Positions 54,440-63,554 are shown, counted from the stretch's first letter. The stretch: DNA of 64,000 bases from CAZUWH01 sp964624075 (GCA_964624075.1 CAZUWH010000004.1:1-64000); one strand, 5' to 3'. The notes: generated from the letters alone by a model not told the origin. Made by a program: numbers and translations.

Positions 54440-54640
54440 ATCCAAAGGGGTGGGCGTGGTACCCATGAACGTAAATCTCGACTTGCGCTCATGGGACCGC
54501 CATGATCGCGGCGGCGCGCCGCGTGGCGTAAAAGCCAAGGTGCGGCCCGCCGCGCCGGCGCCTGGGGGAGGTCATGATCAAGGCTCGAAGGCATGAATCC
54601 GTACTGTCAGGAACTTTTCCCCTTGCCCACTTGCCGTGGC
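54440..54640 (+). repeat. Family A interspersed repeat, copy 4
   Basis: CCATGAACGTAAATCTCGAC, TTGCGCTCATGGGACC, GCGGCGGCGCGCCGCGTGGC, GTAAAAGCCAAGG, CGGCGCCTGGGGGAGGTCAT and GATCAAGGCTCGAAG match copies 1-3 in the same order. The continuation GTCAGGAACTTTTCCCCTTG resembles the GTTCGGAACCTTACCCTTTG after copy 2. Preceded by a CCCTCTCCCGATCCAAAGGGG stretch like family C. Confidence 0.8.
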
Positions 54641-54725
54641 CCCCACGCCCTACGGGCGTGGCTGGCGGAGATGCAGGGATACGGGCCCCCTCCCGGACGA
54701 ACTGGCAGCGACCCGCTTGCGGGGT

Positions 54726-55463
54726 ATGAGTTGTTTTCGTCGATCTTGACGATACTCTTTTTCAGACATCGGACAAAAATCCTGCTGCCGACCGGCTGGC
54801 GGCAGTCGACCGGGAGGGGTGGCCGCTTTCCTTTCAAGGCCGGCGACAGGTGGCGCTGTTCGACTGGCTCTGCCAAGACGCCTGGGTCGTGCCCGTGACA
54901 GGGCGCAGCGTCGATGCCTACCGGCGCGTAGTTCTACCCTTAGGGGAACACGCGATCTGTGCCTTTGGCGGGGTCATTCTGGGGCCTGAGGCCCCGCCCC
55001 GCATCGCCTCTGGCCTTGCCAGCGCCGCCGGGGCCGATAGCCTTGTTGCAGGAGGCCCCGGCGATCACGCTTGGCATGGATATCCGCCACCGTGTCATCT
55101 ACGATGCGGATTTATCCCTGTACCTGTTGGTCAAGTCTAATGCCTGCTGGGAGATGAATCGTCTCGCCACCTGCATGTTGCCCCGGCTGCTAGATGGCTA
55201 GATGATCTACTTGAACGGGAACAGCATGGCCCTTCCTCCGCCCGTCCTGGGCAAGTAGAAGGCGGTGGCCTTTTTCATGGAAAATATGCTGGGGGACGAG
55301 CTAGCCCTGACCCCTGACCCTGGGGGTTGGGGAAAGCCTGACCGATGTTGGCTTCATGGGGCTGTGCGATTATGCCCTGGCACCGTCGCGTTCCCAGATT
55401 CTTGCCACTCTGCTCCGGCAGAGCCAACGGGTGGCGCTAGAAACGGCGGAGGATGCCGCATGA
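54726..55463 (+). pseudogene. HAD-superfamily hydrolase, broken
   Basis: Right after 54726 the frame +2 reads VVFVDLDDTLFQTSDKNPAA DRLAAVDREGWPLSFQ with the HAD motif I DLDDT. It continues RRQVALFDWLCQDAWVVPVT GRSVDAYRRVVLPLG (motif II Thr in VTGRS) and HAICAFGGVILGPE. After frame changes come IRHRVIYDADLSLYLLVKSN, FFMENMLGDELALT and LTDVGFMGLCDYALAPSRSQ ILATLLRQSQRVALETAEDA A. Its TGA overlaps the ATG of the StiP-like remnant. This HAD type occurs beside StiP/CitE-like genes in tellurite-type (Ter) stress clusters. Confidence 0.65.
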
Positions 55464-56037
55464 CGGGCTTCAGCGGGAGTTATTCCCCTGCTGACGTCAC
55501 CTTCCTGCTGAAACCTGTCGTGATAGCGTTCATGGACGGAATACTACTTGGAGATGCTCTCTACCGAAAAGGTACCCTCGTCTGAATACATGGACGCCTT
55601 CCGCGACGCCTTCGCGGCTAAATCGTGTTCGCGGCTAAATCGTGGCCGGGCCGGACGGGACATCGCGCGTTTGGCCAAGGCCCTGGCCACTGGAAAACGG
55701 GATGAAATCGTGCTGGTCAGCCTCGCGCGGGCCGACACGCCGATTGGCGTTCTGCTGCGCCGAACGCTGGGCATCCTGAGGCGCCAGGCCGTCCACTACT
55801 CCATTTCGATCATTCGCGGCCAGGGGCTTGACATGGTTGCATGCTAAACCATTCTCGCTCGACATACAGGCGCCAAGGTGGTTTTCATAGACGGCTGGAC
55901 CGGCAAGGGGGCGATCGGGAGAGAACTTATGAAGAATCTCGCCAACGACTGGCCAACGCTCCGTTCTGTGTTCTTTCTGCTCTTGTCAGAGTAGCCGACC
56001 TTGCCGCTGGCGACAAGGATTATGTCATTCCCCTCGC
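55460..56037 (+). pseudogene. StiP-type (cysteine protease/phosphoribosyltransferase) protein, broken
   Basis: Opens MTGFSGSYSPADVTFLLKPV VIAFMD; after a deletion and frame change continues EMLSTEKVPSSEYMDAFRDA and ARLAKALATGKRDEIVLVSL ARADTPIGVLLRRTLGILRR QAVHYSISIIRG, then HTGAKVVFIDGWTGKGAIGR ELMKNLANDWPTL. VFIDGWTGKGAI is the PRPP-binding loop of the Ter-associated phosphoribosyltransferase family. A short duplication (GCGGCTAAATCGTG twice at 55615-55643) is visible. The protein is cut off at DYVIP and runs into the next remnant. Confidence 0.7.
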
Positions 56038-56690
56038 GATGCCCGGCATCGAAAAGATCGTCGGGTTCATTCTGCCGAAGGCGACACATGAAACCGTCGC
56101 CATCTGTGCCACCGTAATCGCCGATCGCTTTTGGCTCATGCCGACGCTTGAAACCCGTAACGTGTTTGACCTGGCGGCCCTGGACGGATTTCGGGAAGTC
56201 CTGTCCAGACCGGGAATCCGGGAACGGATTCTGGCGTTGCGCATCGGCGGGAACGATATCTTGAACCTGTTTGGCATCCGGCGCCACCCGGGACGGACGA
56301 TCTATGACACCGCGGCAGGTCCTGTCGTAGCCTCGCTGGCGTCGGCCTTCCAACCGTTCGGGTTTTCGCTCATGGCGCCAGTGTTCGATGGTTTTGGCGA
56401 TTAGACAACCCTTGGTGAAGAGGTGAAACAGGATCTGGAACACGGGCTGGTCAGCAAGATAGCGATCCATCTCTCCCAGGTCAGCCGGATCGAACGGCAG
56501 TACCGGGTTTCCGAAGCCGATCTGGAGATGGCTCGAAAGATCCTGGACTGGAGGGCCCCCGCCGTTTTCCAGGTCGATCAGGTCATGTGTGAACCCGCAA
56601 CGCATGCGACGTGGGCACGCATGACGATAGAACAGGCAGCACTCTATGGGACCGACGTGGCTTCCGGCCACGTTACGATTCTGAATCATG
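56038..56690 (+). pseudogene. CitE/HpcH-like aldolase of the Ter-associated type, broken
   Basis: Text reads MPGIEKIVGFILPKATHETV, DRFWLMPTLETRNVFDLAAL DGFREVLSRPGIRERILALR IGGNDILNLFGIRRHPGRTI YDTAAGPVVASLASAFQPFG FSLMAPVFDGFGD, a TAG, then EEVKQDLEHGLVSKIAIHLS QVSRIERQYRVSEADLEMAR KILDWRAPAVFQVDQVMCEP ATHATWA. ALRIGGNDIL and KIAIH-SQV are the citrate-lyase-beta-like signatures. The N-terminus is missing, merged with the StiP remnant by deletion. Only one stop and the 5' deletion break it. Confidence 0.7.
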
Positions 56691-56847
56691 ATCACGAGCG
56701 GGTGGCCCTGACTCATGGGCTGGACCGTGGCGGGGCCCGTCCCGTCCTGCAACGACCGAACCACCCCTTCCTCCGCACCCCCATATTTTGGCTATCGTCC
56801 GGAATCCGGATCATCCTGTCCACGTCTGAGGATCAAAGGCAGCCAAT

Positions 56848-57250
56848 GTGACAAGTGATTCCCTGTACCACCGCCTGTTCTCCCACCCGCTGATAGTAGG
56901 ACAACTAGTGAGAGAGTTCGTGCCCGAGGCCGGGGATCTCGACTCCCATCGCGTGGAGCGGGTCAATACCAAATTTTACAGTTGCCGCAGATGAAGGCGC
57001 GAGGGCGACATCATCTGGCGAATCCCAACCCATGGCGGGGCAGAGATCTATGCTCTATATCCTTCTCGAATTCCAGTCGAAGGCGGACTGGTGAATGGTG
57101 GTCCGGGTACTGGTCTATGCTGGACTACTGTGGCAGCAAATCATCTGGGAGCAGAAGCTGAAACGAGGTGACCGGCTGCCGCCGGTTCTTTCCCGAAGGG
57201 GATGCCATGGCCTGTTCGGACTAGCTCTCTCCGAGGCAATCAGCCTCAAG
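56848..57250 (+). pseudogene. Rpn-family recombination-promoting nuclease/transposase, broken
   Basis: GTG 56848 opens VTSDSLYHRLFSHPLIVGQL VREFVPEAGDLDSHRVERVN TKFYSCRR and a TGA. After frame changes REGDIIWRIPTHGGAEIY, YILLEFQSKADW, and VVRVLVYAGLLWQQIIWEQK LKRGDRLPPVLSRR follow. The D-x-V-W-R and LLEFQS elements are the PD-(D/E)XK nuclease core of Rpn/DUF4351-type proteins. At least two stops or frameshifts. These proteins multiply in some alphaproteobacterial genomes as mobile genes. Confidence 0.7.
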
Positions 57251-57437
57251 AGGTTGGTCTTCAGGAGCGCGCTACCGGTTCCAACGCTGGGCCGATGTTC
57301 AGAAGGCCTTAATTCCGTGTCTGAGATTCCTGTTCCAGCTATTGTGACAATCTGTTATATATTGATAATCGCTTTCTCTGATAGATATACCTGCCAGATA
57401 AAAGCCCAAGGTTCCTGGAGCGGATTGTCGGAAGGAT
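57251..57437. promoter_or_regulatory. Leader of the RND efflux operon
   Basis: AT-rich stretch around 57340-57395 (ATTGTGACAATCTGTTATAT, ATTGATAATCGC) upstream of the adaptor gene looks like a promoter, with TTGTGAC and TATATT spaced plausibly. No operator for the distal ArsR-type regulator could be identified by eye. Confidence 0.35.
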
Positions 57438-58718
57438 TTGGTATTGCAAGAAGGTTCCCTTTCACGCCTGATCCTGGAAGGGAAGGGAAGGGGGGGGTGT
57501 TTTTTGATCCAGGCATCCCTTGTGTCCGCGGTTGGGTTGGCCAGGCGCTGGGGGAGAAGGGCAGCGGGGGTGGCGGTCCTGCTTATGCTGGGAAGTGGCA
57601 GCCTTCTCGCAGAAACTGTCGTGGCACCCAAGGAGGAGCAGGCTCTGGTGGATGTTGATCCGGTCATCGTAGAGCCCTTAACGTTGAATTTGTCTATCAT
57701 CGGGCGATTGGTCTCGTTGCAGGCTGGTACAGTTGCAGCTGAAACGAGTGGGTCAATTGCTGCAGTGGCCGTGGAGGTGGGAGACCGGGTTGCAACTGGA
57801 CAGGCGCTTGCGCGTCTCGACACCAGTACCTTGATGTGGCGTCTGCAAAGCGCGAAGGCCACCGTGACCGAGAGGCAGGCCCGGACGGTGGAGGCAGGAG
57901 CTGCCTTGCGCATGGCTGAGGCCGAATTGAAGCGCCTGGAGAAGCTACGTCCGTCGACGGCTTTTCCGTTTGCCAGATACGAGGATAAGGTGGAAGAGGT
58001 CGGGCAATTACAGGCTGCCGTGCAGGCTGCTCAGGCTGCCCTCGAGCACGCGCGGGCTGAGGTGCGTCTGGCTGAGATCGAACTGGCCAAGGCCGAGATC
58101 AGGGCACCTTATCCTGGCGTGGTGCATAAGCGTCATGTCGAGGTGGGGTCCTACATTGCCGCAGGCGCCGAGATCGTTGCCCTGGTCAACGATCGTAATT
58201 TGGAAGTGGAAGCCGACGTGGCTGCCGAACATGTGGCCGACCTCACGCCCGGAACCGGGGGAAGGGTGCGAATCGGCCCTGACTTGACGGTGCCGACGAC
58301 CGTGCGGGCAGTTGTCCCCGCTGAAGATTCCAAAACCCGGACCCGTGTGGTGCGCTTTACCTTCGATGCGCCGCCAGCTGCCTCTCTGGCTGCGAATCAG
58401 AGCGTGGTTGTGACATTGCAGGTAGGTGGCCGTCACAAGGTTCCCACCGTGTCCAAGGACGCCATTATCAGCCGTGGGGATCACACCATCGTGTTCGTGA
58501 TCGAGGAGAGCGTGGCAAAATCGAGAACCGTGCTGCTGGGCAGGGGCATAGGTGGACGCCTCACGGTAGAAGACGGGCTCAAGGCAGGTGAACGGGTCGT
58601 GGTCCGTGGCAACGAAACTTTGCGGTCCGGTCAGACTGTTCGTCTGCTAGACGGTAGTGCTGCCTCCGGACAGAACGGCAAGGATGACATCCGCAATCAT
58701 GGAAAGTCAGGGGGGTGA
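57438..58718 (+). CDS. RND efflux periplasmic adaptor (membrane-fusion) subunit
   Basis: Links an inner-membrane RND pump to an outer-membrane channel. Up to 426 residues: a basic start, membrane/signal helix AAGVAVLLMLGSGSLLAE, lipoyl-like half TSGSIAAVAVEVGDRVATGQ ALARLD, a coiled-coil hairpin (AQAALEHARAEVRLAEIELA), second lipoyl half KAEIRAPYPGVVHKRHVEVG SYIAAG and beta-barrel domains. The start is uncertain. Upstream codons span a G8 run (57490-57497) and T6 run, so slippage there would switch the 5' frame; later in-frame starts after 57500 would avoid it. Overlaps the pump gene by 4 nt. Confidence 0.88.
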   Translation: MVLQEGSLSRLILEGKGRGGCFLIQASLVSAVGLARRWGRRAAGVAVLLMLGSGSLLAETVVAPKEEQALVDVDPVIVEPLTLNLSIIGRLVSLQAGTVAAETSGSIAAVAVEVGDRVATGQALARLDTSTLMWRLQSAKATVTERQARTVEAGAALRMAEAELKRLEKLRPSTAFPFARYEDKVEEVGQLQAAVQAAQAALEHARAEVRLAEIELAKAEIRAPYPGVVHKRHVEVGSYIAAGAEIVALVNDRNLEVEADVAAEHVADLTPGTGGRVRIGPDLTVPTTVRAVVPAEDSKTRTRVVRFTFDAPPAASLAANQSVVVTLQVGGRHKVPTVSKDAIISRGDHTIVFVIEESVAKSRTVLLGRGIGGRLTVEDGLKAGERVVVRGNETLRSGQTVRLLDGSAASGQNGKDDIRNHGKSGG

Positions 58719-61700
58719 CTCTGATCCAGTTGTCCATTGGCCATCCGATTGCCGTCGTGGCGGTGATGCTGATGGTACTTTTGTTCGGCGGCGTGGGGCT
58801 GTGGCATATGCCTGTTCAGTTGACTCCCCATGTCCGTGAGCCGACCATTGGCGTGGACACTCAATGGAATGGCGCTTCGCCCACCGAGGTGGAACGGGAA
58901 ATCCTAAGCCGTCAGGAAGAAGCCCTGAAAGGCCTGAAAGGCCTGCGTCGTGTGACTGGCACGGCGCGGCAGGGAAAGGCCGTGATCAAACTTGAACTCC
59001 TTCCGGGAACAGATTCTGACCATATCGCGCTATTGGTGAGCAATCGACTCAATCAGGTCGGCGGCTATCCGAAGCAGGTGCAGCAGCCCGTTGTATGGAC
59101 GGTCGAGAATGACGATGAAGCGATGGCCGTATTCGATTTGTCGTACCTGCCTGGCAATGACCGCCCCATCGATACGTATGGCGACTTCATCGATAACGTC
59201 GTGCGCGAGCATCTTGAACGTGTGCCTGGTGTTGTGCGGGTTGATGCCTACGGTGGACGCGGGCAGGAGCTGCGGGTCGTACTCGATCCGGTGGTTTTAG
59301 CCCGTTATCGTTTGACCGTGTCCGAGGTGGCCGATGCTCTGCGCCGTGCCGATATTGCTGCCACTCTCGGCGAAATCAATGAAGGCAAACGTCGTTACGT
59401 GGTAGAAGTGAGTGATAAACTCACAACTGCAGACAGCGTAAAAAATGTATTTCTGCGTGCAGAAGAGGGGGAGAATGGTTCGGTCAGACGGGTGACGGTA
59501 GGCGATGTGGCCGTGGAAGTCGGCCTTGCCTACAAGAACTGGAGTTATATCAGCCGCTATCTGGGTCAACCAGCTATCAGCCTGTATGTCACGCGTGAAG
59601 GTGGCATCAATGTGCTTGAGGCCATGCGTGGCCTTCGGGCGGTCGTCGCTGGATTGAACGAAAAGGAGCTCAAACGAGAGGGGCTGATCCTCAAGCAGTC
59701 CTATGACGAAACCGTCTTCATCGACGCAGCCGTCGCAATGGTGGTACAGAACATCTATGTCGGCGGGCTGTTGGCAGCTGTCGTACTGTTGCTGTTCCTA
59801 CGATCACTGCGGGCCACTCTGATTGTTATTCTGTCCATCCCCGTTTCAGTGGTTGGTGCCTTTATCGGCATGGCTCTCCTGGGACGCACCGTGAATATCG
59901 TTTCCCTGGCAGGCATGGCGTTTGCCGTTGGCATGGTGGTAGACGCCGCCATCGTGGTGCTGGAGAGCATCTTTCGTTTGTGGCAGGAAGGGTACGCCCG
60001 GGTCGATGCTGCATACACTGGAACCCGCCAGGTCTGGGGGGCCATTCTGGCCTCAGCCTTGACCACGGTCATGGTCTTTGTTCCCATCCTGACACTGGAA
60101 CTGGAAGTCGGCCAGATGTTCCGGGATGTCGCCATTGCCTTATCGGTTTCTGTGATGCTGTCGCTGGTCGTAGCCATCACTGTCATTCCAGCCCTGGCCT
60201 GCCGCCTGCTGGGCAATACGCCGGTTGCCACCAGCGAACCGCCCGTATGGATGGCGGGGATGGACAAGGTGGCGCAGCGGTTTGTTGCCTTTGTGATCGG
60301 CTTTGTCCGTTACGTTTCCAATGGCCGGTTGCGGGCAGCCCTGGTCGCTGGAACAACGACGGTGACGTTGGTACTGATTGCCTGGCTTTTTCTGCCGTCT
60401 TTCGACTACCTGCCAAGGGGAGGAAGTTACAATATAATATGGGCCGTTCTCAGATTGCCGTCCGGTTACAATCTGAGCAATGCAGCAGCGATCGCCGACA
60501 ATATCGAAAATGCCATGCGCCCCCTGTGGGCCAGTGAAACGGGTCCGGAGTCCGCTCCCGGCCAACCGCCAAAGATCGATGCCTTTTTCCTGAGAGCGTT
60601 TCGCGGTGGCGTGCTCGTTGAGGCAACAGCAGTGGATGCGCAACGGACGGCGGATTTGCGTTCCGTCCTGTCCGAGGCCTTCCTCCCCCGTGAGCCCGGG
60701 GCCATAAGCCACGTTTTCCAGCCATCGCTGTTCCAAGGCACGGGAGGCGGAGAACGGTCCATTGATCTCAACATCTCAGGATTTGACTTGACACAGATGC
60801 TGGAGACTGCCCGACGCGTGGGCCAGTTTTTCACGGAGCGGCTGCCCGTGAAACAAGGGTACCTGCTTTTCCCCCAAACGTCACTGGAATTAGGGGCACC
60901 AGAGGTGCGGATCGTTCCCGATCCCCTGCGACTAGCCGATGCTGGCGTAACAGCTTTTGCCTTGGTGGAAACAGTGCATGCTTTCAATGAGGGCCTGCCG
61001 GTCCTTGAAATCGACACGAACGATCAGCGCATCGATCTGGTCTTGCGCGGCGTGGAAGATCGAATCGCTCAGACACAGGATCTCGGTGCCCTGCCGATCG
61101 TGACGGAAAACGGACGGATCCTGCCACTTTCCGCCCTGGCCGACCTCAGGATAACCGCCGGCCCCATCGAGATCGAGCATCTTGAGCAACGGCGCACAGT
61201 GACACTGCAAGTCCATACGCTGCAGAAAATACCGCTCAAAACCGCCATTGAGCAGGTGCAAACGCAAATCATTGATCCGCTGACGGCCGAAGGCCTGCCT
61301 CCCGGCATCACCCTTGATGTGTCCGGGAGTGCCAGCATGTTGAGTGAAGCATGGAACACCATGATGTGGCAGCTTCTTCTCGCCGTGGCCATCTGCTACC
61401 TTCTCATGGTTGTCATATATGAAAGCTTTATCTATCCTTTGCTGATCCTGATTACTCTTCCGCAGGCAACAGCTGGTGCAATTCTTGGACTGGCTCTCCT
61501 TAACCTGTGGAGGCCCGTGGCTCTCGACATGTTGACTTTGTTTGGATTTGTGATCCTGATCGGTACAGTCGTAAACAATGCCATTCTGATCGTTCATCAA
61601 ACTCTGGATTACATGCGCCTCGAGGCCATGGCGGTCAATGATGCAATCGAGGCCGCTGTCCGTAACCGTCTGCGACCAATTTTCATGACAACGTTGACAA

Positions 61701-61897
61701 CCTTGTTTGGCATGCTTCCTCTGGTTGTTCTTCCTGGCGCGGGGACCGAAGTGTACAACGGTCTGGGAACGGTGGTATTGGGGGGGTTGACCTTGTCAGC
61801 AGTTCTAACTCTGTTGATTCTGCCTCCCCTCTTGTCCCTCACGGCTGGAACGATTGAGAGGCGGAGACTTTTGCGAAGCAGACAGAACGCGCCTTGA
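58715..61897 (+). CDS. RND efflux pump, inner-membrane permease (HAE1-like)
   Basis: Proton-driven exporter of hydrophobic or cationic compounds. 1060 residues with two repeats of one helix, a large periplasmic domain and a helix bundle. N-terminus TLIQLSIGHPIAVVAVMLMV followed by PHVREPTIGVDTQWNGASPT EVEREILSRQEEALKG. The proton-relay helices contain GMAFAVGMVVDAAIVVLESI (Asp-rich TM4) and the second half has LLAVAICYLLMVVIYESFIY and GFVILIGTVVNNAILIVHQT. Start GTG at 58715 overlaps the adaptor stop (GTGA). No outer-membrane TolC-like gene is adjacent. Confidence 0.93.
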   Translation: MTLIQLSIGHPIAVVAVMLMVLLFGGVGLWHMPVQLTPHVREPTIGVDTQWNGASPTEVEREILSRQEEALKGLKGLRRVTGTARQGKAVIKLELLPGTDSDHIALLVSNRLNQVGGYPKQVQQPVVWTVENDDEAMAVFDLSYLPGNDRPIDTYGDFIDNVVREHLERVPGVVRVDAYGGRGQELRVVLDPVVLARYRLTVSEVADALRRADIAATLGEINEGKRRYVVEVSDKLTTADSVKNVFLRAEEGENGSVRRVTVGDVAVEVGLAYKNWSYISRYLGQPAISLYVTREGGINVLEAMRGLRAVVAGLNEKELKREGLILKQSYDETVFIDAAVAMVVQNIYVGGLLAAVVLLLFLRSLRATLIVILSIPVSVVGAFIGMALLGRTVNIVSLAGMAFAVGMVVDAAIVVLESIFRLWQEGYARVDAAYTGTRQVWGAILASALTTVMVFVPILTLELEVGQMFRDVAIALSVSVMLSLVVAITVIPALACRLLGNTPVATSEPPVWMAGMDKVAQRFVAFVIGFVRYVSNGRLRAALVAGTTTVTLVLIAWLFLPSFDYLPRGGSYNIIWAVLRLPSGYNLSNAAAIADNIENAMRPLWASETGPESAPGQPPKIDAFFLRAFRGGVLVEATAVDAQRTADLRSVLSEAFLPREPGAISHVFQPSLFQGTGGGERSIDLNISGFDLTQMLETARRVGQFFTERLPVKQGYLLFPQTSLELGAPEVRIVPDPLRLADAGVTAFALVETVHAFNEGLPVLEIDTNDQRIDLVLRGVEDRIAQTQDLGALPIVTENGRILPLSALADLRITAGPIEIEHLEQRRTVTLQVHTLQKIPLKTAIEQVQTQIIDPLTAEGLPPGITLDVSGSASMLSEAWNTMMWQLLLAVAICYLLMVVIYESFIYPLLILITLPQATAGAILGLALLNLWRPVALDMLTLFGFVILIGTVVNNAILIVHQTLDYMRLEAMAVNDAIEAAVRNRLRPIFMTTLTTLFGMLPLVVLPGAGTEVYNGLGTVVLGGLTLSAVLTLLILPPLLSLTAGTIERRRLLRSRQNAP

Positions 61898-62155
61898 ATC
61901 AACCGCCCGTGGGCATGGGCCGAAACGAAAACCACGGAAATCAACGGCACGAATGATCGGAGCGGGGGACTGGACAAGCCAGTCTCGCGTACCGATGTAT
62001 GAGAAAGGTCATAAACAAAATCGATCCGCAGGATCGTTATGGAGACGCCTAGCATAGCGTGGCATGCCGTGCTCTCCAGTCAACGCGACGAAGAGAAGAC
62101 GGGGGGGCCAGAAGGATGGCCGGCTGGCGTCTCTGCGGCAGCGGTACAAGGTTTT
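61898..62155. other. Intergenic stretch behind the RND operon
   Basis: No gene is supported between the RND stop and the ArsR-type promoter. Short poly-G (GGGGGGGCC at 62101) is the only notable feature. No clear terminator hairpin with T-run was seen. Confidence 0.35.
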
Positions 62156-62192
62156 TTGTGCTTGTTGCAACACAAAATGTTGATGGTATAAA
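62156..62192 (+). promoter_or_regulatory. Promoter and candidate operator of the ArsR-type gene
   Basis: TTGCAA (62165-62170) and TATAAA (62187-62192) are 16 bp apart, a good sigma-70-type promoter 20 bp before the start codon. An imperfect dyad TTGTG-N10-CACAA (62156-62175) overlaps the -35 box and would suit autoregulation by the dimeric repressor. Confidence 0.5.
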
Positions 62193-62212
62193 ATCTGCGA
62201 GACGGAATTATC

Positions 62213-62578
62213 ATGGAAAGCGCCACTATGGAGTTGGAAAGGTTGCAGCAGAATGCTCGTCGTGCCAGCGCGCTGTTGAAAGCGATGAGCAATGAGCACC
62301 GCCTGTTGATCCTGTGTCAGCTATTACACGAAGAGCGCTCCGTAGGAGAGCTGGAGCGATTGATCGGACTCAGCCAGTCGGCGCTGTCCCAGCACCTCGC
62401 ACGGCTGCGCCGCGACAGTCTCGTTCAGACTCGCCGTTCAGCGCAGACCATTTATTACTCGTTGGCTGGCAATGAGGCCAGCGCCATTATCGAGACACTC
62501 TATGATCTGTACTGTCATAAAAACGGCTGTACCCCCGCAACCACGACTGAACCATCGAAACAAGCCGATCTGAGTTGA
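62213..62578 (+). CDS. ArsR/SmtB regulator, BigR/SqrR-like
   Basis: A winged-helix repressor of 121 residues. Core: LLKAMSNEHRLLILCQLLHE ERSVGELERLIGLSQSALSQ HLARLRRDSLVQTRRSAQTI YYSLAG, ending IETLYDLYCHKNGC. Cys 35 in LLILC and Cys 101 in LYDLYC correspond by position to the two redox cysteines of BigR/SqrR persulfide-responsive repressors; no ArsR-type CxCxxC metal site is present. The family represses sulfide-oxidation genes; none is beside it, so the target may be the upstream RND pair or a distant locus. Start could also be ATG 62228. Confidence 0.85.
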   Translation: MESATMELERLQQNARRASALLKAMSNEHRLLILCQLLHEERSVGELERLIGLSQSALSQHLARLRRDSLVQTRRSAQTIYYSLAGNEASAIIETLYDLYCHKNGCTPATTTEPSKQADLS

Positions 62579-62663
62579 AAATAGACAGGGGGGAGGGAAG
62601 CAGGTGCGAACATGAACGGGCCCCTGTCATCCCCGCAAATCAAGATTCGTACTCAAAAATCCG

Positions 62664-63554
62664 CTAAGGCTTGCAGAAAGCGCCACCCATCCACATGCCC
62701 TGCGGCGTACCTGAGATGCGTGCTACCTGGTCGAGAACGATATCGATGATGTCAGGATCAGTGCCGATGCCGCGGCAATACCAGAGGCGTCGGCCGTGGA
62801 GCAGAGCGGGCCCGATCGCCGGAACGCGGTTGATGACCGCAAGATCCGTCGTTGACAGTCCGAACAATGGGGGCAGGTCTTCGCTGCCATGCAGGCCTTC
62901 GGCAATCAGAAGCGGCATCACAAGAATTTGGCGTTCGGGCACGAATGATGGCCAAGCCACCACCCTCGGTTCCTGTTCCAGATAGGCAGTGCGAATGCTC
63001 TTGAATCCGCCCTGACGCTCCAGGTCCGCAGCCAGGGCTTCGGCTGTTTCTGACGAGCCGCCTGGCCGGCGCGAGCCGTGTCCCACCAGTAGCAGGCAAA
63101 GATCTGTCTTGTCCAGATTGTGGTATCTGGCCACGGCCTCCACTCGGCGGCGCACCAGCAGGGCCAGTCGCGGATGGGCACCGATCGGCGGTGTATAATA
63201 GATGCGCCGCATGTCTCCTTGCACGCCAGCCACTTCGGTCAGCGGGCCGGACAAACCCATCTCGCGCGGAATGACTTCATGGGTGAAATATCCGACTCCT
63301 GCAAAGTTTGGTACCACGAACACCTCGGCAGCCTTCACGCCTGCCAGAACTTCCCGCAGGGGTGGATCTTCCTTCCAGAAGCAGGCTGTGACTTCGGCGA
63401 ACAGACCGCGCCGGCGCAGCGCCTCGGCCAGACGACGTGTTGGTGCACTGGAGTTGAGATTGCGTGTTGATCCATGCCCGACCAGTACCAAAGCGGTATC
63501 ACGCAGCCTGTCACGGCTCCGCGCCTGGCCCGCTCCCCCCCGCTGTTGCTGCAT
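62664..63554 (-). CDS. CbiX/SirB-type sirohydrochlorin chelatase
   Basis: Inserts cobalt or iron into sirohydrochlorin or acts in cobalamin synthesis. About 296 residues made of two related chelatase modules: LVLVGHGSTRNLNSSAPTRR LAEAL and LLLVGHGSRRPGGSSETAEA LAADLERQGGF, each with the catalytic GHGS histidine; VFVVPNFAGVGYFTHEVIPR and ILVMPLLIAEGLHGSEDLPP carry the second metal histidines. Ends MWMGGAFCKP. The ATG at 63554 (MQQQRGGAGQ) is chosen; the open frame continues to 63644 through unconserved residues. Alone, converging on the ArsR-type gene. Confidence 0.8.
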   Translation of the reverse strand: MQQQRGGAGQARSRDRLRDTALVLVGHGSTRNLNSSAPTRRLAEALRRRGLFAEVTACFWKEDPPLREVLAGVKAAEVFVVPNFAGVGYFTHEVIPREMGLSGPLTEVAGVQGDMRRIYYTPPIGAHPRLALLVRRRVEAVARYHNLDKTDLCLLLVGHGSRRPGGSSETAEALAADLERQGGFKSIRTAYLEQEPRVVAWPSFVPERQILVMPLLIAEGLHGSEDLPPLFGLSTTDLAVINRVPAIGPALLHGRRLWYCRGIGTDPDIIDIVLDQVARISGTPQGMWMGGAFCKP

